From Pseudomonas chlororaphis subsp. chlororaphis (GTDB lineage Bacteria > Pseudomonadota > Gammaproteobacteria > Pseudomonadales > Pseudomonadaceae): DNA of 64,000 nucleotides. A program made the position numbers and the translations under genes. The stretch covers positions 1,364,001 to 1,428,000 of the forward strand of contig NZ_CP027712.1 in assembly GCF_003945765.1 (NCBI RefSeq), given 5' to 3'. Shown piece after piece: positions 32,853-42,504 of the stretch. Positions within the stretch are counted from its first letter, which is position 1; each line of letters opens with the position of its first letter. The notes under the pieces were generated by a model, which was given only the letters and a program-made list of their open reading frames with translations, did not search any database and was not told the DNA's origin.

Positions 32853-35500
32853 CAGCGTTTCACCAATCCAGTCAGGCCGCCCGCAATCAGGGCGGCGGTA
32901 TCGGCCAGTGCCACCAGCGGATCCAGTCCGGCGGGCACGGCCATGTAACGAGGTTCCCAGTCAGGCTGGAATTTATCTTTGAAACGGCGCAACCCTTGGA
33001 AGTTGTACAGCTGCTCACCCCGACGGAAAACCATCGATCCAAGGCGCTGGGTCAGTGGCGCGCCACGCCGGGGTTGCAGACCCGACAACGGCACCATGCC
33101 CAGACTGAAGCGGGCATACCCATGGTTTTTATAATGCTGGATCAGGCCGACCATCATAAATTCCATGGTCAGCTTGGGAGCCTCCGGGTGGGCGCGCATC
33201 AGGTCGAGGCTGGCCAGGTCATGGCTGTAGGTCTCGAGCAGGTTGGCGAAGGCCACCGGACGTCCTTCAAAACGGATGATCGCGATACGGAAATGCTTGA
33301 GGTAGTCCTCGCTGAAACGCCCGAGGGAGAAGCCTTTCTCGCGGACATTCTTGCCGGTCAGCCAGGCATCGGAAATGGCTTTCAGCTCGTCCATCGGCGC
33401 CTGCCCGGCCTCATGGATTTCCAGCGACAGACCGTCGCGGGTACCGCGGTTCCAGGTGTAGCGCAGGTCCTTCATCTCCTTGCCCTTGGCTTCGAGGTCA
33501 AAGCGGTTCAGGTCGACCCGGGCTTCTTCGCCAAGCTTGATCGCGGTCAGGCCGATGTCCATGTAGTACGGCAGGTTTTCCGCGCGCACCTGGTAGAACA
33601 CCGGACGCGCATGGTGGACGTCGCACAGGTCGCGGAACTGCCAGATCATCTCGGCCCGTTGCTGGGTCGGCCCGATCGGGTCGTACAGCGCCACCAGGCT
33701 GCGGCCGCGCCGGGCATACATGAGGAAGGCGTCATCGTTGGGATGGAACAGCAGGGCCTTGTCGCCGGTCAGGGACAGGCCGCCGTCGGGCTGGGAAGAG
33801 GCCATGAGGATCTTCGCCGCGCGGCCCAGCTCCTCGCCATTGGGCAGGTGAATCACCGGGCGCGCGGTGCGCAGCAGCCAGGTCAGGGACACCACCACCA
33901 GCAGCACCGCGGCCCCCAGCAGCGAGCGCAGGCCCCGTGGGGCATCGGCGTCGAGGGTGAACTGCCACCACAACTGATGGCTGTAGGGCACGTCCTGATA
34001 GGCGAACAGCAGCAGCCAGATCGATGCGCCCAGCACACAGACGCTGGCCACCAGGTACAGCGGCGAGAACGGCAGTTCGGTGAGGCGGCTCGGCCGGTAG
34101 AAGGAGCGCCGGAAGACCGCCAGCAGGCTAGCGGTCAGGGTCATCAGGCTGGCTTCTTCCCAGTCGAAACCCTTGAGCAGCGAGAGCACCGCACCGACCA
34201 GCAGCAGGATGGTGGTCAGTATCCAGGCCGCGGACAGGCGCCGGCGCAGGCCCTGGGCCAGCAGCAGGCAAAGCACCCCGACCAGGCTGGCGCCGAAGTG
34301 CGAGGCATCCACCAGGCGGTGCGGGATCAGAAAACCGATGTGTTGCAGGCGGGTGTCGATTTCCGGGGTCACGCCGGAAAACAGCAGCACCACGCCGGAC
34401 AGGAACACCAGCACCGCGAGGATCGGTGCGGCCAGGCCCGAGGCCACCCGCAGCGATTGACGGGTCTGGAACAGGCGCTGGGCCTCATTGATCAGCAGCA
34501 GGACGCAGGCCACCAGCATCGGCAGGATCACGTAGATCAGCCGGTACAGCAGCAGGGCGGCGGCCAGTGGCGCCGCACCGAGCTTGTCGGCGAAGGCGGC
34601 CAGCAGAATCGCTTCGAACACCCCGACGCCGCCGGGTACATGGCTGAGCACGCCGGCCGCCAGGGCCAGCAGGTAGACCAGCAGGAAGGCGCCGAAGGGC
34701 GGTGCCTCGGGCAGCAGCAGATAGAGCACTGTGGCTGCGGCGGCGACGTCGAGGGCGGTGATCAGCAGTTGCAGGAGCGTCAGGCGGCGTCCAGGCAGGC
34801 GCAGGGTACGGCGCCCGGCCTTGACCAACAGGTTGTCCGGCAGTGGCTGTTCAGGCAGGCGGCGCCGGTAGATACCGATGACCAGGATCGCGCAGAGCAG
34901 CAGTACGGCGCCGGCAATGCTGGCCAGCAGGCCTTCGGAGAGGCGCAGGGCGGCGGAGGTGGCGGGCAGGTTGCTCAGGGTCGCCAGGGCAGCGAGCGGT
35001 GGCAGGGCGCAACCCAGGGACAGGCTGGCAAAAAGCGTCATATGGGCGACGTCGCCGGCACCTACGCCATGCCGGGCATAGAGGCGGTAACGCACCGAAC
35101 CACCGGAGAGCAGCGACAGACCGATGGCGTTGCCGATGGCAAAGGCGGTGAAGCCCCCTAGGGCCAGGGTGCGCGGCGGCAGGTTCACCCCGGCGTAGCG
35201 GCTGGCGGACCATTCGTAGCCGAGCAGGATGACGAAACCGACCACGGTCGCGGCCAGGGCGCCGAGCAGGGCCGGCTTGGGCACGTCGAGGATCGAATCA
35301 TGCAGGGCATACAGATCCAGCTCGCTGAGCAGGTGACGACAGGCAATCAGGGCGATGCCGAACAGCAGCAGGGTCACGACCATGCCGATGGGCTGGCGGT
35401 ATTTGCTCAATAGCTCCAGCCAGCGCAAGCGGGTGGCCGCAACCGGTTGGTTCGCTGTAACGGTATCGGTGTCTTGTGAGTCAGACGAGTTGGCGCGCAT
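32852..35500 (-). CDS. mprF: lysylphosphatidylglycerol synthase/flippase MprF
   Basis: The 882-residue protein has about 14 membrane segments in the N-terminal flippase part (residues about 35-530). A C-terminal cytoplasmic GNAT-like synthetase domain contains LMASSQPDGGLSLTGDKALLF and YARFSLGMVPLSGLQPRRGAP. It transfers lysine (or alanine) from tRNA to phosphatidylglycerol and flips it, lowering surface charge and protecting against cationic peptides. ATG 35500 with AGGTG upstream is preferred over the TTG one codon earlier. Confidence 0.95.
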   Translation of the reverse strand: MRANSSDSQDTDTVTANQPVAATRLRWLELLSKYRQPIGMVVTLLLFGIALIACRHLLSELDLYALHDSILDVPKPALLGALAATVVGFVILLGYEWSASRYAGVNLPPRTLALGGFTAFAIGNAIGLSLLSGGSVRYRLYARHGVGAGDVAHMTLFASLSLGCALPPLAALATLSNLPATSAALRLSEGLLASIAGAVLLLCAILVIGIYRRRLPEQPLPDNLLVKAGRRTLRLPGRRLTLLQLLITALDVAAAATVLYLLLPEAPPFGAFLLVYLLALAAGVLSHVPGGVGVFEAILLAAFADKLGAAPLAAALLLYRLIYVILPMLVACVLLLINEAQRLFQTRQSLRVASGLAAPILAVLVFLSGVVLLFSGVTPEIDTRLQHIGFLIPHRLVDASHFGASLVGVLCLLLAQGLRRRLSAAWILTTILLLVGAVLSLLKGFDWEEASLMTLTASLLAVFRRSFYRPSRLTELPFSPLYLVASVCVLGASIWLLLFAYQDVPYSHQLWWQFTLDADAPRGLRSLLGAAVLLVVVSLTWLLRTARPVIHLPNGEELGRAAKILMASSQPDGGLSLTGDKALLFHPNDDAFLMYARRGRSLVALYDPIGPTQQRAEMIWQFRDLCDVHHARPVFYQVRAENLPYYMDIGLTAIKLGEEARVDLNRFDLEAKGKEMKDLRYTWNRGTRDGLSLEIHEAGQAPMDELKAISDAWLTGKNVREKGFSLGRFSEDYLKHFRIAIIRFEGRPVAFANLLETYSHDLASLDLMRAHPEAPKLTMEFMMVGLIQHYKNHGYARFSLGMVPLSGLQPRRGAPLTQRLGSMVFRRGEQLYNFQGLRRFKDKFQPDWEPRYMAVPAGLDPLVALADTAALIAGGLTGLVKR

Positions 35501-35741
35501 CAATCACCTCGTGGATTGTGCGCGACAGGATGGGGGTATCCAGCCAAGTTACCAATCCCTGCAGAAAAAATAGTTTCAAATATTAACGCGTCTCACCATG
35601 GCCCTGCGAGCCCGGACAGCCAGCGTTTTCAAGCGGCTGCCTGGCAATGAGCATAGCGGGTTGGAAAGAGTGGGGGAGGTGACTGACGGTTCACGGGAGG
35701 TTGCCAGGTCATTGTTGCGAAAAGATTTTTTCGACAGATAC

Positions 35742-35773
35742 AAAAAAGGCCACTCTTTCGAGTGGCCTTTCTT
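35742..35773 (-). terminator. terminator after tRNA-fMet copy 1
   Basis: AAAAAAGGCCACTC TTTC GAGTGGCCTTT lies seven bases beyond the tRNA 3' end. It is nearly identical to the element after copy 2. Confidence 0.88.
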
Positions 35774-35779
35774 GTTGTT

Positions 35780-35856
<77 letters not shown>

Positions 35857-36005
35857 TCTGTGTGGCGGCATTCTACAGACGAACGCCGGAGTGTCAACCG
35901 TTAATGATCCATTGAGTCAAATAAGTGTTGAATGACTCGCAAGGCGGGTTAAGTCCCGGTACTGCAAAGGGTTTTGTTTTGCGTGACAACAAAACGGGCG
36001 CGCAC

Positions 36006-36037
36006 AAAAAAGGCCACTCTTTCGAGTAGCCTTTTTT
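36006..36037 (-). terminator. terminator after tRNA-fMet copy 2
   Basis: AAAAAAGGCCACTC TTTC GAGTAGCCTTTTTT. Compared with copy 1, one base of the stem is changed (GAGTAG against GAGTGG), giving one mismatch. Confidence 0.85.
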
Positions 36038-36043
36038 GATGTT

Positions 36044-36120
<77 letters not shown>

Positions 36121-36336
36121 TCTGTGTGGCGGCATTCTACAGAGGATCGCCGGCCTGTCAACCGATTGGCCGAAAAAACTGTTCTCGTTCAATTGCTTAG
36201 CTTGAAAATGCAGCCCCTGGATCGGCCCTGAGGGCATGCTGCACAAGGCTTTCAGCTCTATTGAGGGGCTTTGACCGATTGAGAAAATAAATTCATCTTC
36301 CGATTTTTCTGGTGGTAGGCAGGAGAAATCAAACTA

Positions 36337-36352
36337 CTGGTGCTATATACAG
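36337..36352 (+). promoter_or_regulatory. LexA box upstream of dinB
   Basis: CTGGTGCTATATACAG matches CTG-N10-CAG with an AT-rich centre. It shares CTGG...ATACAG with the recA box. It is located 67 bases before the dinB ATG. Confidence 0.8.
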
Positions 36353-36418
36353 TTCTCGGTGAGATACTGTCGCCCTGTCTTGTGATCGATCTCTTGCTTC
36401 CATGAACTCTGCCTTTAT

Positions 36419-37483
36419 ATGACGCAGCGCAAAATCATCCACATCGACTGCGATTGCTTCTACGCCGCCATCGAAATGCGCGACGACCCGCAATTGGCCG
36501 GTAGGCCGATGGCGGTGGGCGGCTCGGCGGAGCGACGCGGGGTGATCGCCACTTGCAACTATGAGGCCCGCGCTTTTGGCGTGCGTTCGGCCATGTCCTC
36601 GCGGCATGCGCTGACGCTGTGCCCCGACCTGCTGATCGTCAAGCCGCGCATGGAAGCCTACCGGGAAGCGTCGAAAGAGATTCATACGATCTTTCGCGAC
36701 TACACCGACCTGATCGAGCCTTTATCCCTGGATGAGGCCTACCTGGACGTTTCCGACAGCCCCAACTTCGCCGGCAGCGCCACGCGCATCGCCCAGGACA
36801 TTCGTCGCCGGGTCTCCAACCAGCTGCATATCACGGTGTCGGCCGGGGTGGCGCCAAACAAGTTCCTGGCCAAGATCGCCAGCGACTGGAAAAAGCCCAA
36901 CGGCCTGTTCGTGATCACCCCGGACCAGGTCGAGGACTTCGTTTCGGCCTTGCCGGTCAACAAGCTGCATGGCGTGGGCAAAGTCACGGCCGACAAGCTG
37001 GGACGCCTGGGCATTGTCAGCTGCGAGGCATTGCGCGAATGGAGCAAGCTGGCGCTGGTGCGCGAGTTCGGCAGTTTTGGCGAGCGGTTGTGGAACCTCG
37101 CCCGGGGCATCGATGAGCGACCGGTGCAGAACGACAGCCGTCGGCAGTCCATCAGCGTGGAAAACACCTACGACGTTGATCTGCCCGATCTGCAGAGCTG
37201 CCTGGATAAACTCCCGGAACTGATGCAGACCCTGGCCGGTCGGATCGAGCGAATCGACAGCAGCTATCGTCCGGGCAAGCCCTTCGTCAAAGTGAAGTTT
37301 CACGATTTCACCCAGACCACGCTCGAACAGGCGGGGGCAGGGCGGGACCTGGAGAGTTATCGGCAGCTTTTGACCCAGGCGTTCAAGCGCGGGGACAGGC
37401 CGGTGCGGCTATTGGGGATTGGTGTGCGTTTGCAGGATCTGCGTGGCGGGCATGAGCAGCTGGAGTTGTTCAGCCGTTCCTGA
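36419..37483 (+). CDS. dinB: DNA polymerase IV
   Basis: The 354-residue Y-family polymerase has IIHIDCDCFYAAIEMRDDP (metal-binding Asp8), the steric region YEARAFGVRSAMSS, and PLSLDEAYLDVS (catalytic Asp/Glu near 103-104). A little-finger domain ends VRLLGIGVRLQDL. It copies damaged templates at low fidelity. There is no C-terminal clamp-binding extension beyond EQLELF, which is itself the beta-clamp motif. The upstream LexA box indicates SOS control. Confidence 0.96.
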   Translation: MTQRKIIHIDCDCFYAAIEMRDDPQLAGRPMAVGGSAERRGVIATCNYEARAFGVRSAMSSRHALTLCPDLLIVKPRMEAYREASKEIHTIFRDYTDLIEPLSLDEAYLDVSDSPNFAGSATRIAQDIRRRVSNQLHITVSAGVAPNKFLAKIASDWKKPNGLFVITPDQVEDFVSALPVNKLHGVGKVTADKLGRLGIVSCEALREWSKLALVREFGSFGERLWNLARGIDERPVQNDSRRQSISVENTYDVDLPDLQSCLDKLPELMQTLAGRIERIDSSYRPGKPFVKVKFHDFTQTTLEQAGAGRDLESYRQLLTQAFKRGDRPVRLLGIGVRLQDLRGGHEQLELFSRS

Positions 37484-37488
37484 AACAG

Positions 37489-37539
37489 CATCGCGAGCCA
37501 GCCCACCCCCGCAGTGCGGAAACAGGCTGGCTCGCGATG
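37489..37539. repeat. 15-bp perfect inverted repeat (REPIN-like)
   Basis: CATCGCGAGCCAGCC and its exact reverse complement GGCTGGCTCGCGATG flank a 21-base loop, between the convergent dinB and lipoprotein genes. The core CGCGAGCCAGCC is a known variant of Pseudomonas REP sequences. Confidence 0.75.
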
Positions 37540-37548
37540 GTTATCTGA

Positions 37549-38502
37549 TCAATGGGCGCCGGGGTCGGCGACCAGGCGGCCGGCGTTCTTGGTCAGCGAC
37601 TTGAGAAATTCGCTTTGCAGTTCCGGATCGTTGCGGGTCAGCTCGATCAGGCTCTGCTCCAGTTCGCTGGCTTCTTCTTCCAGGCCCAGTTCGGAGAGAC
37701 GCTTGACCCGGTGCACCCACTGGCTCACTTCGTCATCTTCGAGGTCGTCGTAGATCAGGTTGTGCGCTTCCAGCAGCTTGCCGCGCAGGGTGTTGCTGAT
37801 GGCCAGCGACGAGTCGGAATGCACGTCGTCCTGGGCATCCGCGACGCTGATCTGCAGCTTGCCGATGTGGTTCAGGTCCTGTTCGGAAAACGGGCTGTCC
37901 AACAGGTTCAGGCGCAGTACGCCGTTGCGGTCGGTGCTCAGCTCGTGGGTTTCCTTACCGGCCTTGACCTGTACCGGGCGTTCGCTCCAGGGCAGGCTCG
38001 AATACTCCACGCGCTTGTCGCGCTGGACTTCATCGATCCCCGCCAGGTTCTGCTGCGCCCGACCGTGGGACTGCACGTTCATGAACGGGTTGAGCCCGGC
38101 CACGCCGTAGCTGATCCAGTCCTTGGTGACGCTGTCCGGCAGGTTGCCCAGGGCAAACACATTGACCACGTTGGCGCCGACACCCGCGACCACGGCTACC
38201 GCGCCCAGCGGGATCTCGTAGAGCTCCCGCCAGGGTTGATAGGGCGTGTAGCGATCGTAGCGACGCGTGACTTCGAACTCGGTGACTTCGAAGGTCTTCT
38301 GCTCGTGGATGCGTACCCGGCGTTGCGGCAGCTCAAGCACCTTAGGCTCACCGACATCGATCTGCAGGCTGTGATCGAGCAATTTGCGCTCGACACGTTC
38401 CTCGTGCTCGCTGCGTTGCGACATCTGGTTGGCACAGCCGCTGAGCAACAGGGCGCCGCACAAGGCGGCGCCACCGAGGCTTAAGGTGTTTCGCTTGAAC
38501 AT
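37549..38502 (-). CDS. outer-membrane-type lipoprotein of unknown function
   Basis: The 317-residue protein has a signal peptide with lipobox ALLLSGC (Cys23 lipidated). A charged N-terminal part is followed by one hydrophobic segment (IPLGAVAVVAGVGANVVNVFALG) and an acidic, helical C-terminus (LEEEASELEQSLIELT). The +2 residue is Ala, which predicts outer-membrane sorting. It starts 17 bases after the proS stop and is probably co-transcribed with it. No functional family was recognised. Confidence 0.75.
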   Translation of the reverse strand: MFKRNTLSLGGAALCGALLLSGCANQMSQRSEHEERVERKLLDHSLQIDVGEPKVLELPQRRVRIHEQKTFEVTEFEVTRRYDRYTPYQPWRELYEIPLGAVAVVAGVGANVVNVFALGNLPDSVTKDWISYGVAGLNPFMNVQSHGRAQQNLAGIDEVQRDKRVEYSSLPWSERPVQVKAGKETHELSTDRNGVLRLNLLDSPFSEQDLNHIGKLQISVADAQDDVHSDSSLAISNTLRGKLLEAHNLIYDDLEDDEVSQWVHRVKRLSELGLEEEASELEQSLIELTRNDPELQSEFLKSLTKNAGRLVADPGAH

Positions 38503-38519
38503 GACTTCTCTATCTGGTT

Positions 38520-40235
38520 TCAGCGACGGATACGGGCTTGGAGGAAGGACAGCACGTCAGCCACCGGCAGCGCTTGCGCCTCGGCTTCGGTACGGCTCTT
38601 GTATTCCAGGTTGCCTTCGGCGAGGCCGCGGTCGCTGACCACGATCCGGTGTGGAATGCCGATCAGCTCCATGTCCGCGAACTTGATGCCCGGGCTGGTC
38701 TTCTTGTCGCGGTCGTCCAGCAGCACTTCGAAGCCGGCGGCGGTGAGTTGCGCGTACAGCTTGTCGGTGGCTTCGCGAACCTGCTCGGTTTCATAGCGCA
38801 GCGGTACCAGGGCGATCTGGAACGGGGCCAGGGTGTCGCTCCAGATGATGCCGTTCTCGTCGTTGTTCTGCTCGATGGCCGCGGCCACCACGCGGGACAC
38901 GCCGATGCCGTAGCAGCCCATTTCCAGGGTGACCGGCTTGCCGTTCTCGCCCAGCACTTCGCACTTCATCGCCTTGCTGTACTTGTTGCCCAGCTGGAAG
39001 ATGTGCCCGACTTCAATGCCGCGCTTGATTTCCAGGGTGCCCTTGCCGTCCGGGCTTGGGTCGCCAGAGACGACGTTGCGCAGGTCGGCCACGGTCGGGA
39101 CCGGCATGTCGCGTTCCCAGTTGAAGCCGAAGTAGTGCTTGTCGTCGACGTTCGCGCCGATACCGAAGTCGCTCATCAGGGCCACCGAGCGGTCGACGAT
39201 GATTGGTAGCGGCAGGTTCAGCGGGCCCAGGGAGCCGGCGCCGGCGCCGATGGCGTCACGCAGTTCAGTTTCCGAAGCCATCACCAGCGGGCTGGCGACG
39301 CCAGGCTGGTTGGCAGCCTTGATTTCGTTCAGCTCGTGGTCGCCACGGATGATCAGGGCGATCAGCTTGCCGGCTTCCTCGGCGTGCACCACCAGGGTCT
39401 TGACGGTCTTTTCGATCGGCAGGTTGTAGCCTTCCACCAGCTGCGCGATGGTTTTCGCGTCAGGGGTGTCGACCAGGCGCAGTTCTTCGCTCGGCGCCGG
39501 GCGCGAGGTTTCCCGTGGCACGGCTTCGGCTTTCTCGATGTTCGCCGCGTAGTCGGAGCCGTTGCTGAAAACGATATCGTCTTCGCCGGACTCGGCCAGT
39601 ACGTGGAATTCGTGGGAGCCGGCGCCGCCGATGGAGCCGTTGTCGGCTTCGACCGGACGGAACTTCAGGCCCAGGCGGGTGAACACGTTGCAGTAGGCCT
39701 GGTGCATGCGGTCATAGGTGACCTGCAGCGATGCCTGGTCGGCGTGGAAGGAGTAGGCGTCCTTCATGATGAACTCGCGACCGCGCATCAGGCCGAAGCG
39801 TGGGCGGATTTCATCGCGGAATTTGGTCTGGATCTGGTACAGGTTGATCGGCAGCTGCTTGTAGCTGCTCAGTTCGTTGCGGGCCAGATCGGTGATCACT
39901 TCTTCGTGGGTCGGACCGGCGCAGAAGTCGCGACCGTGGCGATCCTTGAAGCGCAGCAGTTCAGGGCCGTACTCCTCCCAGCGACCGGATTCCTGCCACA
40001 GTTCAGCCGGCTGCGTGCTCGGCATCAACACTTCAAGCGAGCCGGCGGCGTTCATTTCTTCACGAACGATGGCTTCGACCTTGCGCATCACCCGCAGGCC
40101 CATCGGGAGCCAGGTGTACAGGCCCGAGGCCAGTTTGCGGATCATGCCGGCGCGCAGCATCAGCTGATGGCTGATCACGACCGCATCGGAAGGCGTTTCT
40201 TTCTGTGTGGCGAGCAAAAATTGACTGGTGCGCAT
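38520..40235 (-). CDS. proS: prolyl-tRNA synthetase, bacterial type
   Basis: The 571-residue class II synthetase begins [20 protein letters not shown]. It has motif 2 [26 protein letters not shown], a YbaK-like editing insertion (residues about 240-380, [28 protein letters not shown]), and motif 3 [18 protein letters not shown]. The length and insertion are typical of proteobacterial ProRS, which can clear Ala-tRNA-Pro. Confidence 0.97.
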   Translation of the reverse strand: MRTSQFLLATQKETPSDAVVISHQLMLRAGMIRKLASGLYTWLPMGLRVMRKVEAIVREEMNAAGSLEVLMPSTQPAELWQESGRWEEYGPELLRFKDRHGRDFCAGPTHEEVITDLARNELSSYKQLPINLYQIQTKFRDEIRPRFGLMRGREFIMKDAYSFHADQASLQVTYDRMHQAYCNVFTRLGLKFRPVEADNGSIGGAGSHEFHVLAESGEDDIVFSNGSDYAANIEKAEAVPRETSRPAPSEELRLVDTPDAKTIAQLVEGYNLPIEKTVKTLVVHAEEAGKLIALIIRGDHELNEIKAANQPGVASPLVMASETELRDAIGAGAGSLGPLNLPLPIIVDRSVALMSDFGIGANVDDKHYFGFNWERDMPVPTVADLRNVVSGDPSPDGKGTLEIKRGIEVGHIFQLGNKYSKAMKCEVLGENGKPVTLEMGCYGIGVSRVVAAAIEQNNDENGIIWSDTLAPFQIALVPLRYETEQVREATDKLYAQLTAAGFEVLLDDRDKKTSPGIKFADMELIGIPHRIVVSDRGLAEGNLEYKSRTEAEAQALPVADVLSFLQARIRR

Positions 40236-40364
40236 GGTAGGCCGTTGTCGGTTGCTGAAGACTAGAAATGACGAAGCATTGTACGGGCGAGAACCGTTGG
40301 CGTACAGGATTGCGGCCGGGGGAGGTCGGGGCGCCGGATGAATGCCGGTATGCCCCGGGGTTTC

Positions 40365-41942
40365 CTAGGGTTCTTCGCTGACAGCTGTAGCGGGTGGCGT
40401 GGCCGGCGGTGTGGCTTCGGGCGCTTGCGGCGGTTCGGCGCGGCGGTTTTCCTGGAACCAGTGCAGGGCGATCAGGACCAGGGTCGGCACGCCGAGCAGG
40501 GCAGTGATCAGGAAGAAGTCGTGATAGCCGAACTTCTCCACCATGACCCCCGAATAACCGCCGATCAGGCGCGGCAACAGCAGCATGATCGAGCTGAGCA
40601 GGGCGTACTGGGTCGCCGAGAACTTCAGGTTGGTCAGGCTCGACAGGTAGGCGACGAAGGCCGAGGTGGCCAGGCCCGAGCTGAAGTTGTCCAGGGAAAT
40701 GGTCACCACCAGCATCTGCAGGTTGGGGCCCATGTCGGCCAGCATCAGGAACAGCAGGTTGGTCGCGGCCGAGGCGGCGCCGCCGATGAACAGGATCGGC
40801 AGGATGCCGAAGCGCACGATCAGCAGGCCGCCCATGCCGGCGCCGACCAGGGTCATGATCAGGCCGAAAATCTTGCTGACGCTGGCGATCTGGTCCTTGG
40901 TGAAGCCCTGGTCGATGTAGAACACGTTGGCCATCACGCCCATCACCGTGTCCGACATCCGATAGGTGGCGATCAGGCCCAGCAGCAGCAGGGCTTGCCA
41001 GCGGTAGCGCAGGATGAAGTCGTTGACCGGCGTCAGCACCGGGGCCAGGCCGCGGCGGCCCATGGCCGACAGGCACAGCGAGGTCAGGATGATATAGAGA
41101 ATGGCGCGCAGGAACGCTCGGTCTTCCAGTAGCAGGTCCAGCAGGCTGGCGCCTTCGAACAGCACGCTGGCGAAGTCGGTGTTGTAGAGCTGGGTGAACA
41201 TCGCCGGCACGGACACCAGCAGCACGATCAGCACGAATACCGACACCAGCTGGTGCACGAAACTGTAGCGTCCGGCCGACAGCTGGGTGCGCAGCGGCAC
41301 CGGCGGTTCGCGCATGAACAGGGTGGTCAGCAGGGCCGGGATCATCAGCACGCCGAACAGCACGTAGGTGCCGGTCCAGGCCGCGTGTTTATAGCTGAAA
41401 CCGGTGGAGCCGAAACCTTCGGCGAAGAACAGGGCGCCAGCCGTGGCCAGCAGGGCGGCGACGCGGTAGCCGGACATATAGGCGGCGGCCAGGGCGGCCT
41501 GGCGGCTGTCTTCGGCGATTTCCAGGCGGTAGGCGTCCACCGCGATGTCCTGGGTGGCAGAGGCGAAGGCGACGATAACCGCAATGGCGATCAGCCAGGA
41601 CAGGTGCTTTTGCGGATCGCAGAACCCCATGCCGATCAGCCCGAGCAGCACCAGCGATTGCGACAGGACCAGCCAGGAGCGGCGGCGTCCGAGTTTGCCC
41701 AGCAAGGGTAGGCGCCATTGGTCGAGCAAGGGCGACCAGACCCATTTGAAGGCGTAGGCCAGACCGATCAGGCTGGCGTAGCCAATGGTTTCGCGAGCCA
41801 CACCGGCTTCGCGCAACCAGACTGAAAGTGTCGAAAACACCAGCATGTAGGGCAGGCCGGCGGCGAAACCAAGCAGCAACAGCACGAGCGTCGAGGGGCT
41901 GGCATAGGCGGCGAGCGCGGCGCGCCAGGTTTTACGGGGCAT
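40365..41942 (-). CDS. ampG: muropeptide permease AmpG
   Basis: The 525-residue MFS transporter begins with YASPSTLVLLLLGFAAGLPYMLVFSTLSVWLREAGV and WSPLLDQWRLPLLGKLGRRRSWLVLSQ, the AmpG pattern. It has about 14 membrane segments. It imports GlcNAc-anhydromuropeptides from wall turnover and thereby feeds beta-lactamase induction signals. The C-terminus is proline/alanine-rich (EATPPATPPATAV). An alkyltransferase-like gene lies 44 bases upstream on the same strand. Confidence 0.93.
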   Translation of the reverse strand: MPRKTWRAALAAYASPSTLVLLLLGFAAGLPYMLVFSTLSVWLREAGVARETIGYASLIGLAYAFKWVWSPLLDQWRLPLLGKLGRRRSWLVLSQSLVLLGLIGMGFCDPQKHLSWLIAIAVIVAFASATQDIAVDAYRLEIAEDSRQAALAAAYMSGYRVAALLATAGALFFAEGFGSTGFSYKHAAWTGTYVLFGVLMIPALLTTLFMREPPVPLRTQLSAGRYSFVHQLVSVFVLIVLLVSVPAMFTQLYNTDFASVLFEGASLLDLLLEDRAFLRAILYIILTSLCLSAMGRRGLAPVLTPVNDFILRYRWQALLLLGLIATYRMSDTVMGVMANVFYIDQGFTKDQIASVSKIFGLIMTLVGAGMGGLLIVRFGILPILFIGGAASAATNLLFLMLADMGPNLQMLVVTISLDNFSSGLATSAFVAYLSSLTNLKFSATQYALLSSIMLLLPRLIGGYSGVMVEKFGYHDFFLITALLGVPTLVLIALHWFQENRRAEPPQAPEATPPATPPATAVSEEP

Positions 41943-41986
41943 GGGCTGGAGTCTGCCTCAAGAATTACGGAAACAAAGCGCGCACT

Positions 41987-42340
41987 CTAACCGCTGTGCT
42001 CTACCGGACGCCAGCCATGGCGCCGAATATCCACACGATTGTTCAGGATCGAGACACCTTCCATACGCAGTCGCGCGCGCTGTTCGTCGCCCGAAGCGCT
42101 GCCCACGGGCAGGCTGATGCGCCCGCCCGCGCCCAGTACGCGGTGCCAGGGCAGGGTGGTGTCGGCGGGCAACTGGCTGAGGGTGCGTCCCACCCAGCGC
42201 GCGGCGCGACCCAGGCCCGCCATTTCCGCCAGTTGCCCATAGCTGACTACCTTGCCTTCCGGGACTTGGGCCAGGGTCAGGTAGAGCGCCGTGCGTCGGA
42301 TTTCGGCGGGGCTTTGGTCGGCGTCGAGCGGTTCGATCAC
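41987..42340 (-). CDS. alkyltransferase-like (ATL) DNA-binding protein
   Basis: The 117-residue protein resembles the C-terminal domain of O6-alkylguanine transferases (VPEGKVVSYGQLAEMAGLGRAARWVG). The catalytic PCHR cysteine is replaced by Trp (LPWHRVLGAGG). This substitution defines ATL proteins, which bind O6-alkylguanine and pass it to nucleotide excision repair rather than repairing it themselves. Confidence 0.9.
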   Translation of the reverse strand: MIEPLDADQSPAEIRRTALYLTLAQVPEGKVVSYGQLAEMAGLGRAARWVGRTLSQLPADTTLPWHRVLGAGGRISLPVGSASGDEQRARLRMEGVSILNNRVDIRRHGWRPVEHSG

Positions 42341-42504
42341 GTTCGGGTTTCCTGATGCAGGCCTGTAAACCGTCTGTAGGACAAAGGGTTTATTAACAAT
42401 TGAGAATTGAACTCACTATAGATAGTCGAGTCAGTCCCTACCTGAGGTTTTATTCATGTGGATAATGCCGGTTTTTTTCGCGAACTCGAGCCTTGTATCT
42501 GTTT

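Noticed and set aside
32756..35161. 801-codon plus-strand frame opposite mprF
   Set aside because: Gln/Gly/His-rich shadow translation; mprF has clear membrane and synthetase domains.
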